A stretch of 64,000 nt of DNA from Didymodactylos carnosus (Eukaryota > Rotifera > Eurotatoria > Philodinida > Philodinidae). The notes beneath the pieces are model-generated. The model did not search any database, was not told the DNA's origin, and saw only the letters and a list, made by a program, of their open reading frames with translations. Position numbers and translations under genes: made by a program. This document shows, in pieces, positions 12,092-22,764 of this stretch. The stretch lies in the NCBI GenBank assembly GCA_905250885.1, contig CAJNOQ010000022.1, forward strand, positions 43,698-107,697, given 5' to 3'. Each line of letters starts with the position of its first letter. The stretch's first letter is position 1.

Positions 12092-12563
12092 GTTAAAGTT
12101 TACAAATAAGTGAACTGTGATTGTTTGAAAACTAGTTATAGCTCACAAAGAGTATTAATAGCTAACTATTAAGGATGATATAGATAGATCAGTTATCTAT
12201 TTCAAATACGAGTTCACAGCTTTTTCAACCTTCTTTTTGCCACTGGCATTTAGAACTGGCAAATTGCGAGTTATAAATAAAATTGCGTAAAGGAGCTTTT
12301 TAAAGAATTATTTGTGCTTTGTCTACTTCAACGTAGTTCTATGACCAGGGATCCCAGATCTTCTGACTTTAGCAGAAAAATTCTGATTTTTGGAATTTTT
12401 TCTGCCTCGTTTCTGCTCTTTGTGTCTTAAGGTCTACTGATTTTCTACTTCTTTTTCTCAGGTTTTTCTTATTTTGGACTTTTATTTTCTGATATTCGTG
12501 TTTTGGATCTGGGATCCCTGTCTATGACATCAAATATTCGTTTGCAAAGAATACGTCAAGTTG
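12090..12563 (+). repeat. Dispersed repeat copy A (interrupted by a hAT MITE)
   Basis: This segment recurs inverted at 19078-19341. Shared stretches include AAGTTAAAGTTTACAAATAA, ATAGATAACTGATCTATC (as complement) and CAAAGAATACGTCAAG. Copy A carries two extra pieces: about 27 bp near 12248-12275, and the MITE at 12346-12520 with its duplicated target. Unknown origin, non-coding. Confidence 0.75.
12346..12520. mobile_element. hAT-type MITE with perfect TIRs and 8-bp target duplication
   Basis: The element is 175 bp. Its ends are perfect 15-bp inverted repeats, CAGGGATCCCAGATC on the left at 12346-12360 and its complement at 12506-12520. It is flanked on both sides by the identical octamer TCTATGAC (12338-12345 and 12521-12528). 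An 8-bp duplication and a CAGGG terminus are hallmarks of hAT elements. The interior is T-rich and non-coding, so it depends on a transposase in trans. The related repeat at 19078-19341 has a single octamer-like site (TCTAAGAC) at the equivalent place, which serves as a natural empty site. Confidence 0.9.
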
Positions 12564-13002
12564 TTTATGTCAGGAAATATACTTTAGATAAAATTAAAAA
12601 AATTTGCTTTTGAATTTGTCTCTTTTCATGTTAAAATTAAGGCGCTTATGTTTCTCAACTGGTATCCTACCAAAGGAACTTCTCGTTTATTTGTGGAGTT
12701 CGTCTGCAAACATTAAGTTCTTGCGGTCGATCCTAGGCTCATGCAAGAATTGGTTTTGAATTTTGATAGTTTAAGTTTTAGAATGATATAATGAAAATCT
12801 ATATTCGCGATTTCGTTTTGGTTCAAGATTAAAGCTTAAACCAAGTTTTCTTTCGTCAAAATTACTGTGAACAGTATTTATTACAAAATGATGTTGATTT
12901 CGCCAGATAAGACACCATTTGTGTTAGAATATCTCTTTGTTTTCTTTTTTTAGATGCTCTTATCTTTCTTCGACGATACATGTTGGCCTTAAAACTAAAA
13001 CA

Positions 13003-14342
13003 ATGGTTAAAAATGTTCTAATCTTCCGATCAAAATGTAATGATGACAAAGATGATAATTATGAAAAAGTAAGTTATAGAATAGCAGCACCGCTATTTGT
13101 CTTGTAAAGGAAAAGTTAGGAACAAATATCGCTTGATCACCTGTTGCAACTTTATTTCAGCTTATAGATTCAATTTGTCTTGCTTCTTTCATTGTAGTTA
13201 TTGAGTAATGATGGATATAATGTGAAAACGATCTCTCCGATACAATTCCAATATTGCAATGATAGTTTGTTGAAAGAATACTTAAAGGTAAATGTGGTGC
13301 GATATTTCTGACATAGAAAAAGAGAATTTACTGATGATATTTTCATGAAGAATTGGACAAAATACTACGGAATTATCTTTACAAGTAAACGTGCTGTGGA
13401 TGCTGTGCAATTTGTATTGAAAGGTACAACATTTAGTTTATTAGTCGAATTAATAAAAATTTGTCATGTCATTTGTAGATGAACAAAATCTGATTGAACA
13501 ATGGAAAAAGAAAAAACTTTACTGCGAAGGTCCAGCCACTGCAAAACTTGGTGTGTGCTGATCTTTCAGATCCAGGCTGACTAAACAAAATATATCTGTA
13601 CTCTTTCAGTAAATGAACTATTTTGTGCTCAATCTGTTGGCTCGGAAACAGGTACTGCTGAAAAGCTCGCTGAATTTATTGTCAAAGGTAGGATGGAGAG
13701 TCTTTATTGCATTTTAACTAAAACATGATTGCTAATTGACAAATTTAGACGTGAATAGAGACGAAAAGTTTTGCTTGTTATTTCCTTGTGCTGAGATGCG
13801 CAATGACAAACTTCCAGAACGTTTAACACAAGCAAGTAAAAGATTTAACATTAGTCTAAACTAAAAGATTAAACGTTTCTTCTTTCTATTCCATAAGTCA
13901 GATATTGCTTTCGATGAACTTACGGTGTATGGTACAACGATATCTGCTAGTTTAGAAAGCGAGCTCAAAGATTATCTTGTCGAAAAAGTAAAGAATAAGT
14001 TGTTACAACATAAAACTATATGTACGTATTTTGTCGCTTTAGAAACCAGATGTGTTGGGCTTTTTTAGTCCTTCGGGGTTTAATAATGTATACGAAATAA
14101 GTAAAAAAGTTGGTCTTGATTTAGAAAACTGCTGCGTAAGTTCTGATCGATGTCTGATGATTAGTGTTTCGCTTTACTACTTCAATGTTTTATCTCATTC
14201 ATAGATTGTCAGTATAGGTGATACAACGAGTAAACGAGTGCGATGCATAACAAATGACAAAACAATTAAAGAAGAACGTTGTTTAAAACCGACACCCGTT
14301 GATTTTTATGAGACTGTTAAAAAGATGTGTGGACCTGTTTGA
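13003..14342 (+). CDS. UROS: Uroporphyrinogen-III synthase, complete
   Basis: This cytosolic haem-pathway enzyme cyclises hydroxymethylbilane with inversion of ring D to give uroporphyrinogen III. Nine exons read cleanly: 13003-13068, 13198-13287, 13351-13423, 13479-13550, 13610-13687, 13749-13835, 13902-13987, 14043-14135 and 14205-14342. They encode 260 residues, close to the human enzyme. Family features are the start VLIFRSK, the strand IIFTSKRAVDAV, the hinge segment CEGPATAKL, LLFPCAEMRNDKLPERL, the FDELTVYGT turn, VLGFFSPSGFNNV and the final IVSIGDTTSKRV. The ATG at 13003 gives the expected short lead before the first beta strand. A polyadenylation-type AATAAA lies at 14414. Everything from 13220 to 14695 is repeated without change at 28020-29495. 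Confidence 0.92.
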
Positions 14343-14695
14343 TTATTAACACTTTTTTCTCACGTAGAAATAATAATACTGTTACTGTTGCTGTTACTCT
14401 TCGCTTCTTATCGAATAAATTCTATTTTCATGACTAAAACTAAAAGTCTATAACTGAATAATTTCTATGAGAGAAACGGAAACATGTATGAGTATGCACT
14501 GTTAATATCTACGAAATTCCTAGTTGAGTATGCATTAATTTCTCTTCACTTTATAAGGTAAGTGCAAACATTTTTATGCATGGTTGTCAGACTTGGTCAA
14601 CATCCTATTTTTCATTAAAATCGCCTTATTACGTTCTACTCTATTGATTTTCTCCTACTTCTCCTACTTTCTTTGGTTTATTACTCAATCTACAG
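13220..14695 (+). repeat. Duplicated segment, copy 1 (source with full gene)
   Basis: This stretch is identical to 28020-29495 over about 1476 bp, with a constant offset of 14800 bp. I compared the printed lines and saw no substitution or indel, introns and 3' flank included. Copy 1 is continuous with exon 1 and the start of exon 2, so it is the likely source. Confidence 0.9.
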
Positions 14696-15253
14696 ACAAA
14701 AATCCTCCCTTTATTGACTGATAAAAAATAAATAAAGTAAAAGAAGGATAGAAATAGGTGACTAACATTGTTTTAATGAATAACGTTACCCTTGATGTGA
14801 GAGAAAAAATGCTCGTCTGCTTTTCAAAGCTCTCTTGTCGTTAAGACGTTTTTTGAACGCGTATCTTAAATATATTAGTACAGTAGTTACACTTTCCTGC
14901 TGTTTGTACTGTTTTGTTTATTTAACATTGGTACTGGATTATTAAAATCGTGCAAATTATCGAAGATTTTTAATTTATATATGCACCAAAAAATAACAAA
15001 TGTATATGAAATATGATCAGATGATCTCTTTCTGCCAAAGTGGCGACAAGCGCGTACGTTTTCTAGCCTTGTTTCACACATCCTACATTTATCCTACTTT
15101 TTGTTTTTTGCTATTACGAACCTTGGGTTGTCTAGTCTCGTATCACTTGTGTACATGTAAATACTATACGGTATGCGGTCACTGACAGATTGACAAAGTC
15201 CAAACGTTGTATAGATAAAAGAGCAAATTTACATGAGTACCTTTGGTTGTCCA
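14343..15253. other. 3' flank and intergenic DNA
   Basis: The first 353 bp belong to the duplicated segment. The remainder separates two convergent genes and shows nothing recognisable. Confidence 0.4.
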
Positions 15254-15790
15254 TCAGTTTAAAAGCCATGGATTAATACAAGTAGCATTAATTGGATTTG
15301 AATCTGGCACAAACACCATTGATCCATAACACAATCTCAGTATCGCTTGACCATAATAACATTCGCAATAATATGGTGATGGTCCTACCATAAACTGATA
15401 GAAACCACCGCGTTTTTGTTTATAACATGCTTTTTTAGGATAACCATCAATTCCATTATATTCAATCATTTCTTCGCATCCCGCTCCAACTAAACGACAA
15501 AATTCCTCATCGCATTTTGACCCAAATACAAAGATTGATTCACTGTTTTCACATTCTTTGAAATCATAAGGACAACGATCGGAAGAATTGGTTTGTCTAC
15601 AATCATCATCAAACCTGCACGAAACTAAAAATTACAAATAGAAATCCTATTTACATTACCACGGTTTAATCAACGTACTGTTTACTAGACGTGTTTGTTT
15701 CATTGATTTAGACGATGAAGCAAGATTATACGTGTAATGTAGTATAATAATAATAAACAAACTAATTTGATGTATTATAATTGGATCCAT
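15254..15790 (-). CDS. Small secreted cysteine-rich protein
   Basis: Two exons on the minus strand, 15790-15679 and 15624-15254, join in frame to give 160 residues starting MDPIIIHQISLFIIIILHY. That start is a strongly hydrophobic segment typical of a signal peptide. The mature part holds twelve cysteines, an even number consistent with disulfide bonding. It also has two N-glycosylation sequons (NSS and NAT), blocks such as FKECENSES and CDEEFCRLVGAGCEEM, and an aromatic stretch PYYCECYYG. I do not recognise a named domain. Secretion is an inference from the leader, and the role is unknown. The 3' exon is uninterrupted to the stop at 15254. The acceptor at 15625-15626 was chosen because it alone keeps the frame with the leader exon. 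Confidence 0.65.
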
Positions 15791-16458
15791 TCAAAGACTT
15801 CTAACAAAACACTACTAATTTTATAAGGTTTTAATTGACTTCTTTTTATTCCAGTGAAATGTTATTGTTTTTTAATGCGCCAAGTAACAATACGTTCAGT
15901 CATCCACTTTTGTCGAGATGATTTGTACATATGCCAAGACCTACTTGAATAATTGACAAATATTGACTATAGTGCTGTATGATTCGTGCAATATAAGTAT
16001 GTCAGTTTTGTTCAGCAGAATACTTATAACTAGTGATTCAAGTAGAATGAACACTTTATTTTAGGATCAACATGGATTTATGACACTTTTTATATTTATG
16101 GTATAATTCTCATGTGATGACTCTTGATGATTAATTATTGTATGATTTCGAAAATCTATTGAGAACGCGTAGAGAGTATTAAGGAGTAAAAACAGACACC
16201 TTGTGAAATTTTTACCATATTTTTGCTAGCTCTCAGCTGTTTTTGTTCGAAAACAATTTGCTGTCGATCAAACTAATTTTCTACACGCTGATGCAAAAAT
16301 CTCCTCAGAATGTTCGATCGACTTGAAATAGATCCAAAATTCGGAGAATCCCATTCTTCTGTCTCTTTTTATCTCAAACTACTCTACATGTTTATGAAAT
16401 ACACATAGTGAGAGGAACTATAGTCCACCCTTTCTATTCTAGGATCATATAAACGTGA
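15791..16458. other. Intergenic, nothing recognised
   Basis: AT-rich sequence upstream of the secreted-protein gene, presumably including its promoter. No coding or repeat structure identified. Confidence 0.35.
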
Positions 16459-16734
16459 AGAAAAAAATAAAGTTCATTTAGAGTCACGGAAATGTGCATT
16501 TTTCTATTCAGCACACTCGATAACCCAGAAGATTTTCTATTTTAAGTGCTAAAAGTTTCAAAAAATTTTTTAAACAAAATGACGAAAAAGAATTTTCATG
16601 GGAAGTTTTAGTTTAAAAATTTATCCTAAACTTTTAGCCATATTCCTCGCCAGAAATAGAAAATCTTCTGGGTTATCGAGGTGCTGAATAAGAAAAACCA
16701 CTTTTTCATGACTTTAAATGAACTTTATCTTTCT
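16459..16734. repeat. Foldback element, ~75-bp inverted arms
   Basis: The left arm (about 16467-16543, with ATAAAGTTCATTTA and GATAACCCAGAAGATTTTCT) reappears as the complement at about 16650-16728. The arms differ at a handful of positions and the centre of about 105 bp is unrelated. Non-coding; MITE-like architecture. Confidence 0.75.
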
Positions 16735-17109
16735 ATCGATGATATGTGTATATTTGTTGTACATCATAATTATGTCAAAGTATAACCATGAGCACCTATG
16801 GTGACAAAGTATCCATATATTCTGTGATTCTAAGCGGCATTAGTAATCAATGCACTACAGATAGAAGGGCGTCTCAGACTCATTTTAGCACAAATTAAAT
16901 GTTCAACTGTCTGGAATCCAGAGTTATTAGTATTCTATTGAATAAAAATCAATCGCTTCTATTTTCGTAGCTATGCAATCAAGTTTGTATACAAAATTTG
17001 AAGTTTAAAGATATGGTTTTTGAGATTCACGAAAGATGCAGAGTTTTATGTAACACTGTATTTTTTGTTTTTGCTTTTTATATAAAATTTATTATAAAAG
17101 TTATAAGAA

Positions 17110-17646
17110 TTAACAAATTAATCGTATGTGTATATATATATCACTAAAGTGAAAGACACATTGCAAAAAAATATGGACGGCTGGTATGTTCAGACTAAGA
17201 AATATAATTTTAACCATTCTGTTAAGACTGTGTTGTTTCTGATACTGGCACAATGAAATCGATAATAGTTTTAAATTTGTTTCATTTGATAATTTCTTAA
17301 ATGTTTGAATATCATTTCTTAATTGTTTTATATTAGTTTCAATATCGTCTAGTTGTTTTTGTTCAATAGTCGCATGTTTATTGTCTTTAATCAACTTCAA
17401 TTTCAATATAATACATTCATATAATTTATTGACGTGTACTTGTTTTGAACATAGAAATTCATTATTGTCTTTTTTACATAAAGAACTGTTGATATTTTCT
17501 ACTTGTTCTAAATATAATTTTAATATTTTTTTTTGACTTGAACGGCTATGTTTGTTCTTCTTTTTGTCTTCATCACAATTATTTTTGTTATCGTTTGATG
17601 AACTTTTTTCTAATAAAAATTGTTGACGAAGATGTTGAGAACCCAT
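17110..17646 (-). CDS. Hypothetical Lys/Asn-rich, partly coiled protein
   Basis: Open frame of 178 codons from ATG 17646. The N-terminal third is hydrophilic and rich in Ser, Lys, Asn and Asp (NDNKNNCDEDKKKNKHSRSS). It is followed by stretches with helical heptad character (KLYECIILKLKLIKDNKH, QKQLDDIETNIKQLRNDIQ). The last 35 residues are hydrophobic and may not be authentic; the true end could be spliced away. No family is recognised, and no partner exon was found. It is kept because the frame is long for such AT-rich DNA and the residue composition looks proteinaceous. It could still be chance. Confidence 0.4.
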   Translation of the reverse strand: MGSQHLRQQFLLEKSSSNDNKNNCDEDKKKNKHSRSSQKKILKLYLEQVENINSSLCKKDNNEFLCSKQVHVNKLYECIILKLKLIKDNKHATIEQKQLDDIETNIKQLRNDIQTFKKLSNETNLKLLSISLCQYQKQHSLNRMVKIIFLSLNIPAVHIFLQCVFHFSDIYIHIRLIC

Positions 17647-18411
17647 TAATTTTCTAAAATGAAATAAAAATATTCACAATAACAACTAAAATGAACGATT
17701 TCTTCTCTTTAGTTATGAAAGCTCTGCTATCTATTAGTATCAAATACTTATGACCTCAATTTACGCTTAGATTATCAATAATTACTACGTTACAAACTTC
17801 ATCACATTAAAAGTATATAAGCGTCGATGTAAAAAGTCGAGCTCATGTGAGTCCTATCTTGATACAATCTCGCTCAATTTCAAGTTAAAATGTAATAGAA
17901 ACATTTTTTTTGTATGTAACTATCTCCATATGTCAAGAATAAAACGAACTCTTCACAAACAAAAAGAATTGATCTATCAGTGTACTTGTATTTACTTTAA
18001 TTTGTCAGCATACGATAGACTGAGAATTTGAAAAATGTGTTCGATATATAAAAAAAGTCGGATATATATATATATATATTATATCAATCTGTCAAAAAAA
18101 GTAAACACATAAAATAGTTTGAGTTAAAGTATGTTGTCTACTAGTATAGAAAAACAAAATGAGAAAAATAGAAAAAATACGTCGTTGTAAAGAAATGACA
18201 CGTACAGTATGTTGTTTAAAACGAATATAGAGACAAAATGTTGATAATAACATAAGTCGATTAGTTTATCACATGCATGATCATGGACAAAAATTGGTAA
18301 CATTTACGCTGTATCGTACGTATATAAAACAAGTTTGTCATCCAATACATAACGCCCAGAAAAAACGGGTCACTTTTGTTCGTTGTTTTTGAGGATGAGT
18401 TCAGTTGTTCA
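17647..18411. other. Intergenic with a TA microsatellite
   Basis: No gene recognised. A short (TA)n run lies at about 18062-18081. Confidence 0.4.
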
Positions 18412-18486
18412 AAGAGTTCGTTTTAGGCTCAATCGGTAGAGAATTGAATTCTCTACAAAACCCGCTATTTGAATCTCTGATAACAT
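18412..18486 (+). other. tRNA-like relic (possible tRNA pseudogene or SINE head)
   Basis: The stretch contains an A-box-like TAGGCTCAATCGGTAGAG, much like the D-arm of many tRNAs. A 5-bp stem AGAGA/TCTCT follows, with a 7-base loop ATTGAAT that would place TGA as anticodon, and then a B-box-like TTTGAATCTC. The expected T-stem and acceptor stem do not pair properly. It is therefore not a functional tRNA; a decayed tRNA or the head of a tRNA-derived SINE is possible. Confidence 0.3.
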
Positions 18487-18507
18487 TTTTCTCGTATGAT
18501 CACTTCG

Positions 18508-19080
18508 TGCTGGTTGGAATGGTGCTGAGTTGTTGAACTGCGATGTGCTTTTACCGTCTCTTTTTTTTTAGTTTTAGCCCATTGTCTGTGGTTCAATAGT
18601 TAGTTTTTCTACGCAGAAAGAGAGAAAATTTTGTGCCCTATCGATCTCACTCATTTACAACTTCATACAATGTTTCTGCTACGCCAGCTAGACTCATAAT
18701 TAGGTCTTAATCGGCTTAACAATTTGTTTAAATTAAAGTAAATTTTTTAATTAATGATTTCAATTGAGAAACTTTGTTTATATATCAAAAGATGCAGAAT
18801 TTAATTCTGTGTAAGGTAATTAGAGTAAAACTCTGGATTCAGAAGGCTTTACTGCTTTTTATAGCCCAAAAACTAAAGTCTGTGAAAAATAGGTTCAAAA
18901 ATTTGGTTTTTTTAGATTTATCAGTTTTTTACACAGACAAATTTTTCTAGATACTTAGCTGCAAAATTTCGAAAAATATAATATTTTCAAAATTTTTATG
19001 GAATCTATTTCGGATCAAGGCAAATATTTTCTATTTTTAGTGTGTCGCAGTTCGACAACTCAGCACCATTCTAACTACAA
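18508..19080. repeat. Foldback element with ~43-bp terminal inverted repeats
   Basis: The end GAATGGTGCTGAGTTGTTGA at 18519-18538 and its surroundings return as the complement at about 19037-19080, with few mismatches. The interior is AT-rich and non-coding. It abuts dispersed repeat copy B. Confidence 0.65.
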
Positions 19081-19341
19081 CTTGACGTATTCTTTGCAAA
19101 AGAATATTTGACGTCTTAGAGCTACGTTGAAGTAGACAAAGCACAAATAATTCTTTAAAAAGCTTCTTTACGCAATTTTATTCATAACTGACAAAAAGAA
19201 GGTTGAAAAAGCTGTGAAGTCGTATTTGAAATAGATAACTGATCTATCTATATCATCCTTAATAGTTAGCTATTAATACTCTTTGTGATCTATACCTAGT
19301 TTTCAAACAATCACAGTTTACTTATTTGTAAACTTTAACTT
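19078..19341 (-). repeat. Dispersed repeat copy B (empty site for the hAT MITE)
   Basis: Inverted relative of 12090-12563. It lacks the 175-bp MITE and the 27-bp extra piece, so its sequence runs straight through the equivalent of the target octamer. Confidence 0.75.
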
Positions 19342-19715
19342 CTTACTTATTTTGGAATTCTTTCGCATTGCAAGTCAAAATCTGTGAAGTGTGTCAGTAA
19401 TTCGATGAACGACAGCCACAGCCTGATGACTATTAGAAAGATGACTAACTTCATTTAATGATTAAAGTGTTGGACAGTTTTCAGAAGCCTTTATGTCGAT
19501 CTCCGACTTCGGATTCTCTAGATATTAACATTAACCTGCGGTTGACCAGCACTTTTTGACCCAGTTGTAAGTGATTATCGACTCGAATCATTTTTTTAAC
19601 AATTCCATTACAAACCGCCGCCCTCGCTCTCGTGATGAACGAACAGAGAGAGACAGAACAATACACACATGTTGTATCTATACCACACGTGTGTATTCTT
19701 TTCTGTCTGTATATA

Positions 19716-20013
19716 CTGTATTTTCACGTAAAATTAGAAAATTCATATCTTACTCAAAATCGATCCCAACTATGTCAGAATACCAAGGTATACTCTATTT
19801 TATCTGTTCAATATAATTCTGTAGTTAAAATTAGTAAAAATATTCTCTACCCACTGAAGACTTCTAGGAAACCTTCTCAAAAGCCAAAGTAATTTCTATT
19901 GATTTCCAAAATCTGCATTAAATTGAGATAAAATAGAGTATACCTTGGTATTGTGATATAGTTGGAATCGATTTTGAGTAAAATATGAATTTTCTAATTT
20001 TACGCGAAAACAG
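19716..20013. repeat. Foldback element, ~90-bp inverted arms
   Basis: The left arm at 19716-19807 and right arm at 19925-20013 share CGTAAAATTAGAAAATTCAT and ACCAAGGTATACTCTATTTT, as complements, with about eight differences. The centre is unrelated and non-coding. Confidence 0.8.
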
Positions 20014-20942
20014 GTGAAAACTGGCTATTTTGCCTAATATAGATTTTTACGAGGTTCCGACAAACCAACGTTGACACAAGAGCCAGGGGGGCGATAACCT
20101 ATGTTCCACGTGTTTTAGAGCTCCCACACATGAAGTTTAGCCGGTAGGTAGGTCCTCAGAAAATGCCTGGAACTCGTGAATCAAAAGAGACAGATATTCC
20201 GAGACTTACATAATTTTAAAGAGCACACTTCAGAGGACAGAATCAACATTCTGAAATTAAAACCCCCCTTTTTTTCCCAAAAGTGGACGGCTTTCGAATT
20301 TTGTTTTGGACGGTTTATCATGGTAAATCTCATCTGGCGATCTGAATTTTGCATAATTTCACTTCCCATAGGGTCCTCTATCCAACAGTGAAAACCGCAT
20401 CGTTCTAGCTCTTTCTGTTAAAAAGTTTATGAACGGATAGTACTTAAAACAACTATCCAAACTAGAATGTACTCGATTGTTTTTCGAATAATCCGCCATA
20501 AAAAAAGTAATAGAAATCATCGATTTTCGCCACTTTATAGTAAAAATTTGTGGCTATCTATTAAAAACTCATACTCTGGATCTGTGGGCGAAGTTTTCAT
20601 TTTAATAGTATGTTTTATGTATGGACAACAGGAGCGGCAAGACGTTGCATTGCATCAAGAGGTTGGAGATGTTTTAAACGTGCTATCGTGCACAATGGAT
20701 GCGTAATCCATAACTGGACCTACACACGTTATATACAAATGATGTTTGAATTTGGATTGAGCCTCAGAAAAATGTCGGATTGATTGTACCCGGCACCTGA
20801 CGACATTTTTTGGCAGTTTTTCGTATGTGAACGTCCCATTTGGGTCGTTCGTGATAGCCAAATCGAGAAGTTTAATTTCGTTTACTCTTTCTAATCTAAC
20901 ATCGCTCAGATTCATAAGGTGATGCAAGGAGAAAAAGACAAT
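20014..20942. other. Intergenic with an unidentified open frame
   Basis: A 98-codon frame on the minus strand (20951-20655) contains KLLDLAITNDPNGTFTYEKL, which looks protein-like. I cannot assign it and found no neighbouring exons. It may be a remnant of a mobile element. Confidence 0.25.
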
Positions 20943-21061
20943 TTTGACCACACTGTAAAAAGCAAAGTGTGCTCAAAACCGTTTTTCTGCTTAACATTTT
21001 TCGAAAAGGTCACTGTCAGAATAATGAGTATTACAACATTTTTTTTTACAGTGAGGTCAAA
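20943..21061. repeat. Short MITE-like element with TTTGACC-CACTGTAAAAA ends
   Basis: The left end TTTGACCACACTGTAAAAA is matched by the complement of TTTTTACAGTGAGGTCAAA at the right, one mismatch apart. Total length is about 119 bp. CACTGTAAAA-type ends occur in several DNA transposon groups; no superfamily is assigned. Confidence 0.6.
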
Positions 21062-21372
21062 GACAACTGGGAATTTGAGAAGAAACGGTTCGAATTCAAG
21101 TGAGCGACTGATTTCTCACATATCAACCTCTAACATTGGAAAGAAGACTAATTGACCTATATAATTTTCCACATTTGATCTGTCGCTCGGTGATAAGAAG
21201 ACAAATATTACCACAAGATTTAGAATGATGGTTAACCTATATATGAGATTTTAAAAATCGAAATCGTGTGAGCGGAAAAGTGTTATGTGGTCAAAAGAAA
21301 ACTTTTTTCGCATTCGAACGGAGAAAAGATGTTATGCTTATGTAGATTTGAAGCTCTACAACTTCAAACACT

Positions 21373-21648
21373 TAACATTAAATTAAGTTGTTAGCAGTTC
21401 ATCAGGCATGTGATACAACGACCGTTTCGGGACATCAAGAAAAAAAAGAATACTCCTTAGTCAAGTATTTGTGACTAAATCTAACTCACAGAAAACGAAC
21501 ATCGAAACAAAGCAAAAATAAATTAGTTTGCAGTGGCGATATGGTCTTAGAACCTGTTGCTAGGACAGTACAACTTCAAAGTTTCGATGTCCCGAAACAG
21601 TTGCTGTAGCACTTGACTGATGAACTGTTAACATCGTAATTTAATGTG
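21373..21648. repeat. Foldback element, ~64-bp inverted arms
   Basis: The left arm at 21373-21436 and right arm at about 21585-21648 share AGCAGTTCATCAG/AACAGTTCATCAG and GTTTCGGGACATC, as complements, with about ten differences. Non-coding. Confidence 0.75.
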
Positions 21649-21874
21649 CATGTAAGTAATTACGAACAACTTTGGTTTCTAGTTTATTCACCGTTAGTAT
21701 TTTGGTTAAGTAATCTGAAGTTCTATTCTAATTCTACAAATATTGTTCTACCTAAACCATGCTATTAACACGAAAACTTTGCTCACATAAGAAAACAACA
21801 TGTACTGTCTATGTTTTGGAACCTTTCGATATTTTGAATATAGTAAAAAAGACAATTAAAATACATCTGAACAT

Positions 21875-21922
21875 TTTCGAGTGTAATGTTTAGATTCATG
21901 AATTTAAACACTACACTCGAAA
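21875..21922. repeat. 48-bp near-perfect palindrome
   Basis: TTTCGAGTGTA at the left is mirrored by TACACTCGAAA at the right, with ATTCATGAAT at the centre and only two mismatched pairs. It could extrude as a small cruciform or give a hairpin RNA. Confidence 0.75.
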
Positions 21923-22764
21923 CTAGTAAAAATTCTTCGTTCTCAAAGTGTGCAACAAAGTTTCTTGAAGTTGATATGACTAGAATAAAATAAGTTGAAA
22001 AAGCAGCATCATTTTCACTGCACCATTCGTTAGCCGTCCTTCTGTTCTTACATTCTTCACCATATTGTTGTATGAATAAGGAAAAAAAGCATTTTTTTAT
22101 GAAACAGTTTTTCTGATTTTATTTGAAAATTGTTGATTCTTTTTAAATTATAAATAATAAATTGACAATGATTGTTGAATTGGTGAAATTTTTTTTTATA
22201 AATTTAGTTAAACTGAAGTTACAAGAACTTTCACTTCTTCCAGCTTTTCCTAGAATAATCTACTTTCTATTTTATTACTAATTTTTATAATACAACATTG
22301 AAAAAAATTCTTGCCTAAATTGCAAAAAATGTTTTACTAACACAGAAAATTCACACGTTTATCTTGCTTTAAAAAAAAAAAAACACGTTTCAATGGCAAC
22401 CAAATTAATCATTTCTATTCTACCTAAAGACAATCAGAAACGATACAATTACATAGCTAAAAAAATGGTAATTTTAAGATTAGTATAAAAAAGAAAATGA
22501 CAACAATATAAAAAAGTTGTACTTTAAAAGTACATAAACGAAAAAAAAAAAATCAACCAAAAAAATGTCCTAAATACGGACGGTTATCTAACACAAACGA
22601 AAAGCACGCGAGAGAACACTGACTAGTTTTCAAACAGAAAAGAACAAAAAAATTCCTGAGAATACATATAACAAATACAGATCATCATATGTACAGGTAG
22701 ATCAGAATGTTGAAATATTTGGCAGAATAATCACAGTACATAATCGTTCATTCCCTGAGTTTAA
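21923..22764. other. Intergenic and 3' flank of the ATRX gene
   Basis: Very A/T-rich with several homopolymer runs. No gene seen. The part nearest 22764 is presumably the 3' untranslated region of the helicase gene. Confidence 0.4.

Noticed and set aside
20655-20951. 98-codon minus-strand frame as a gene
   Set aside because: It looks protein-like but has no recognisable family or partner exon, and it overlaps a small MITE-like repeat at one end.
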